From Arenibacter sp. P308M17 (GTDB taxonomy: Bacteria > Bacteroidota > Bacteroidia > Flavobacteriales > Flavobacteriaceae): a stretch of DNA of 64,000 nucleotides. Location of the stretch: assembly GCF_003426735.1 (NCBI RefSeq), contig NZ_QVON01000001.1:496001-560000 (forward strand), given 5' to 3'. Below are positions 61,681 to 64,000 of this stretch, in pieces (the stretch's first letter is position 1; each line of letters starts with the position of its first letter). A program made the translations under genes and the position numbers. A model generated the notes under the pieces. It did not search any database and was not told the DNA's origin. It saw nothing but the letters and a program-made list of their open reading frames with translations.

Positions 61681-62139
61681 TTAAGTTCGTTCCAAAGTCA
61701 TATTTTTATGTTTGGGGGAGAACAATATGGCCGGTAGGGCCAATAGGAGCAATGCTACATTGAGCACCAAATGCTGTTCCCAGGACAGTAGCGAGATAAC
61801 GCCCCCACAGGAACATGGTTTATAGGGGGCAAAGAATACGATGGCCATGGTATAGCCCGTAAATAAAAGCATAAGGCCCATGGCCCCATAGAGCCCCATC
61901 AACCGGGTCCTGGTCCTGACCAACAACAGGGCAACGGCCAGCTCGGCCAAGGGAACCATCCAGGAGGCCAAAAAAGCCATGGTCTCCCCACCAAGGATGG
62001 GCGAGTTCCTGATATTGTCATAGAACCTATGGCCTTCCAAGAATTTGGTGAGTCCGGCATAGGCAAAAAGGATAATGAACAGCAAGCTGATGACCTCTAC
62101 AATTGTCCTCCTATGTTTTTGAACCCATTTCATATCCAT
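61681..62139 (-). CDS. MauE/DoxX-family redox-associated membrane protein
   Basis: This 152-residue protein has four membrane helices at about 12-32, 53-73, 80-103 and 120-140. DoxX/MauE features are LFAYAGLTKFLEGHRFYDNIRNSP and the conserved PCSCGGVISLL loop (about 109-119), whose cysteine pair could take part in disulfide chemistry. MauE is needed to mature methylamine dehydrogenase with its many disulfides. Here the likely client is the two-cysteine DUF6520 peptide encoded next on the same strand. The gene lies 99 bp behind the AraC regulator gene. Confidence 0.88.
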   Translation of the reverse strand: MDMKWVQKHRRTIVEVISLLFIILFAYAGLTKFLEGHRFYDNIRNSPILGGETMAFLASWMVPLAELAVALLLVRTRTRLMGLYGAMGLMLLFTGYTMAIVFFAPYKPCSCGGVISLLSWEQHLVLNVALLLLALPAILFSPKHKNMTLERT

Positions 62140-62238
62140 TGTAGTTGTTTGATATTGAATGGTATAAAGGTAGGGAAGCCCACTGTTGCGTAGTGGATTA
62201 AAACTATTCCCTAAGGGATTTTTTAAGGGGTAAAAACC

Positions 62239-63198
62239 TTAGGAATTCTCCCTGAGCTGCCTAGGTGTATAACCATACCTTGCCCTGAATTCCTGTGTAA
62301 AATGGGAAGCATTCCTAAAGCCGTTCATTTTGGCTATATTTTTAAACTGCTCGTTGGTATTCCTTATGGAAAGGTGTGCATTCTTAAGTCGTTCATTTTT
62401 TAGGAACCGAAAGACCGTCATCCCGAAAAACTCCTTAAATCCGCGCTTTAATTTATATTCGTTGGTACCGAATTCCAGTGCCAATTTTTTTAGGGAGGTA
62501 ATATCTTTTTCAGGATGGTGCCTTAGATGGTTCCCTATGTTCCTTATAATTTCTATATCGTCCATATTAAAAATGGATTTTATTTTTGGGGTGTCCTGTC
62601 TATTTGATCCGAGGCGGTCTATCCTTGCCAAGATCTTTTGTTTAAGTTTGCCTTCCAATGTGGCCTTGTCCTTAATCAAGTTTGCCGTGATTATCATGAT
62701 CTTTGCCGAAAGAAGGCCCTCATTAGGTAATAGCATCAATTTGCAGAACTCGGACATTACTAGTCCGTCACTGGTCATAAATTTCAATTTTAAGTTTTTT
62801 TTCATTTTTCCATTGGTCAAAAGGTTCCGTATTTGGTCGGTCCAAATTGGCTGGGAATCCTTTTGGAGGATATATCCCATTGGTTTATGTATCAATTCTT
62901 TTTTTCCATACCCCAATAATCGATCTACATCCTCGTTTATCAACACTATCTTGCCGTCCAGATCAAGAAAGAACACCATATTCACCAATTCCATATAGGA
63001 GGCATCAGTGTTGATAAACCCCTGGTGCAGAAATGAATCCTTTAATTCTTCGACTACAATGTTTACCAGTGCGGTCAGTGCTTCAAGCTCATCCGTTTCT
63101 TCGCTCCGTTCAATAATGGCAGTGAAATTGCCCATAGCGATCCTGATCAATAGGGTGAAAACCCTTTCGAGCCGTTCGGTATTTTCTTTTTGATCCAT
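62239..63198 (-). CDS. AraC-family regulator with PAS-like sensor domain
   Basis: This 319-residue protein has an N-terminal helical region (1-60). A PAS-like domain follows (about 65-180: DASYMELVNMVFFLDLDGKI, then INEDVDRLLGYGKKELI and LKLKFMTSDGLVMSEFCKLML). The C-terminal AraC helix-turn-helix pair includes TSLKKLALEFGTNEYKLKRGFKEFFG and IAKMNGFRNASHFTQEFRARYGYTP. It lacks a cupin domain. It probably senses a small signal or redox state and controls the adjacent MauE-DUF6520 genes and perhaps the SusCD operon. Its upstream neighbour on the same strand is a STAS-like protein. Confidence 0.92.
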   Translation of the reverse strand: MDQKENTERLERVFTLLIRIAMGNFTAIIERSEETDELEALTALVNIVVEELKDSFLHQGFINTDASYMELVNMVFFLDLDGKIVLINEDVDRLLGYGKKELIHKPMGYILQKDSQPIWTDQIRNLLTNGKMKKNLKLKFMTSDGLVMSEFCKLMLLPNEGLLSAKIMIITANLIKDKATLEGKLKQKILARIDRLGSNRQDTPKIKSIFNMDDIEIIRNIGNHLRHHPEKDITSLKKLALEFGTNEYKLKRGFKEFFGMTVFRFLKNERLKNAHLSIRNTNEQFKNIAKMNGFRNASHFTQEFRARYGYTPRQLRENS

Positions 63199-63251
63199 AA
63201 CGATAGTTTATAGGGGGAACCTATAATCTTGATCCGGTTAAGAGGGGAACT

Positions 63252-63641
63252 TTATTTCGGATTACATTGCCCGACCGAGGATAAAAATTCAATGCCCTCC
63301 AATTCATTGGCCACAACTTTTGTCCGCACTGAAGGCGAAGTGCTGAACAGATAGATATTGGCCAATAAGCGCGACAATGGATTGGCCGATATAAGGGCCA
63401 CGGAGGTGGCCAGATGGGACCCTTCCCTTGCCAGGTACCATCTGGCGGCCTTGTCCATATTTCTTATTCCCTTGGTATTGCACAAAATGGGGAAAGGCTT
63501 TCCCTGTTGCCATAATAATCGGTCGGCTACAATTTTAACGGCATCTTTTAAGTGGATGACCACATTTTCCTTATAGTCAAAATAGAGGATCCCGTCTTCT
63601 ATACGACAATGAAAAAATTCATTTTCCATACTATTATCCAT
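63252..63641 (-). CDS. STAS/SpoIIAA-like protein (DUF7793-like)
   Basis: I start at ATG 63641 (MDNSMENEFFHCRIEDGILYFDYKENV), giving 129 residues. The frame stays open 34 codons further with an unlikely hydrophobic leader. The strand-helix order (VVIHLKDAVKIVADRLLWQQG, then FPILCNTKGIRNMDKAARWYL and SVALISANPLSRLLANIYLF) resembles STAS or SpoIIAA-like folds. It is likely a cytoplasmic partner-switch or signalling protein. The AraC gene follows after 53 bp on the same strand. The family label is from memory and uncertain. Confidence 0.75.
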   Translation of the reverse strand: MDNSMENEFFHCRIEDGILYFDYKENVVIHLKDAVKIVADRLLWQQGKPFPILCNTKGIRNMDKAARWYLAREGSHLATSVALISANPLSRLLANIYLFSTSPSVRTKVVANELEGIEFLSSVGQCNPK

Positions 63642-63879
63642 AGTATTTTTAATTAAAAGGGGTTTTAAAATAAAAGAAATAAATTTAATTACACAAAGAA
63701 TTTCGATGTAAATACTTACAACTGTTCTGTAAGGGATTATCACTATTCCATAAGGGATTTTATTTCATAGTAGATGGCAATTTATAAGATTATTCCCTAA
63801 ATTTTTATCCAGTTTATGTTGTCCACAATGGGAAACACTATTTTATTTTATAAAATACAATCCCTAAAACCAAACCATT

Positions 63880-64000
63880 ATGGCAAAGATTGCGCCCAAC
63901 AATTTCCTCGATACCGTGCACGAAGTATTTACCGATGCCACCCGTCAGGGGGTACTCCATCTCTATGCCGAGGGGGACTCGTTTACCGGCAGGCGAATCC
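63880..64000 (+). CDS. PLP-dependent aminotransferase class I/II-fold enzyme, 5' part
   Basis: An ATG at 63880 opens a frame that runs off the right edge (40 codons): MAKIAPNNFLDTVHEVFTDA, then TRQGVLHLYAEGDSFTGRRI. The pattern N-LDTV-V-A-GVLHLYAE-GR-I is the N-terminus of alpha-oxoamine-synthase-like enzymes related to KBL/AONS and serine palmitoyltransferase. Only the lead segment is visible, so substrate class and completeness are unknown. It is divergent from the STAS-like gene across about 240 bp. Confidence 0.7.
   Translation, partial: MAKIAPNNFLDTVHEVFTDATRQGVLHLYAEGDSFTGRRI

Overview
The window looks like the chromosome of a flavobacterium (Bacteroidota, Flavobacteriaceae), probably marine. 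I base this on Bacteroidota -7 boxes (TAnnTTTG), SusC/SusD and TonB receptors with carboxypeptidase-like N-domains, DUF4270 and DUF6520 proteins, a secreted sulfatase, a free-standing atpD-atpC pair, and an AT-rich sequence carrying GC-rich CCTGCC/GGCAGG palindromes. The genus is not certain. No rRNA, tRNA, CRISPR array, transposase or integrase gene was seen.

Layout. 1-7.6 kb: tail of an unknown gene, GH1 beta-glucosidase, TonB receptor, exonuclease III, Tas-like aldo/keto reductase, a 35-residue membrane peptide and RadA. 7.6-10.9 kb: an accessory patch with a repeat bounded by inverted arms, a ParDE toxin-antitoxin pair, a truncated higB and an ECF42-type sigma factor operon. 10.9-24.3 kb: a housekeeping block with the panC-panD-flippase-esterase operon, divergent from a glycogen-synthase-like protein, a DUF4270 lipoprotein, glmS, a second TonB receptor and atpD-atpC. 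24.3-29.1 kb: minus-strand Gfo/Idh/MocA oxidoreductase, a small monooxygenase, an N-sulfoglucosamine-type sulfatase, a 342-bp MITE-like element and a serine-hydrolase lipoprotein.

29.2-52.5 kb is the most unusual part. One- and two-gene units, mostly on the plus strand (higBA, SDR+AraC, VOC, MarR+membrane protein, serine hydrolase, RDD, YIP1+TPR and several unknowns), are separated by 140-800 bp of related non-coding repeats. At several units the sequence just before the gene is the reverse complement of the sequence just after it, which is the expected geometry of integron gene cassettes and their attC sites. The block is bracketed by two direct copies of a ~128-bp repeat, and also holds a second MITE-like element, a group II intron 3' remnant and a sulP fragment cut off at a repeat. 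No intI lies in the window.

52.5-64 kb: an Xre regulator, a largely non-coding stretch, then a SusC-SusD-M16 peptidase operon. It converges on a minus-strand set: DUF6520 secreted peptide, MauE/DoxX membrane protein, PAS+AraC regulator and a STAS-like protein. Together these look like one system for making, cutting or importing a small secreted peptide. The window ends in the start of a PLP-dependent alpha-oxoamine-synthase-type enzyme.

All calls come from reading the sequence and recalled family knowledge; no database search was run.
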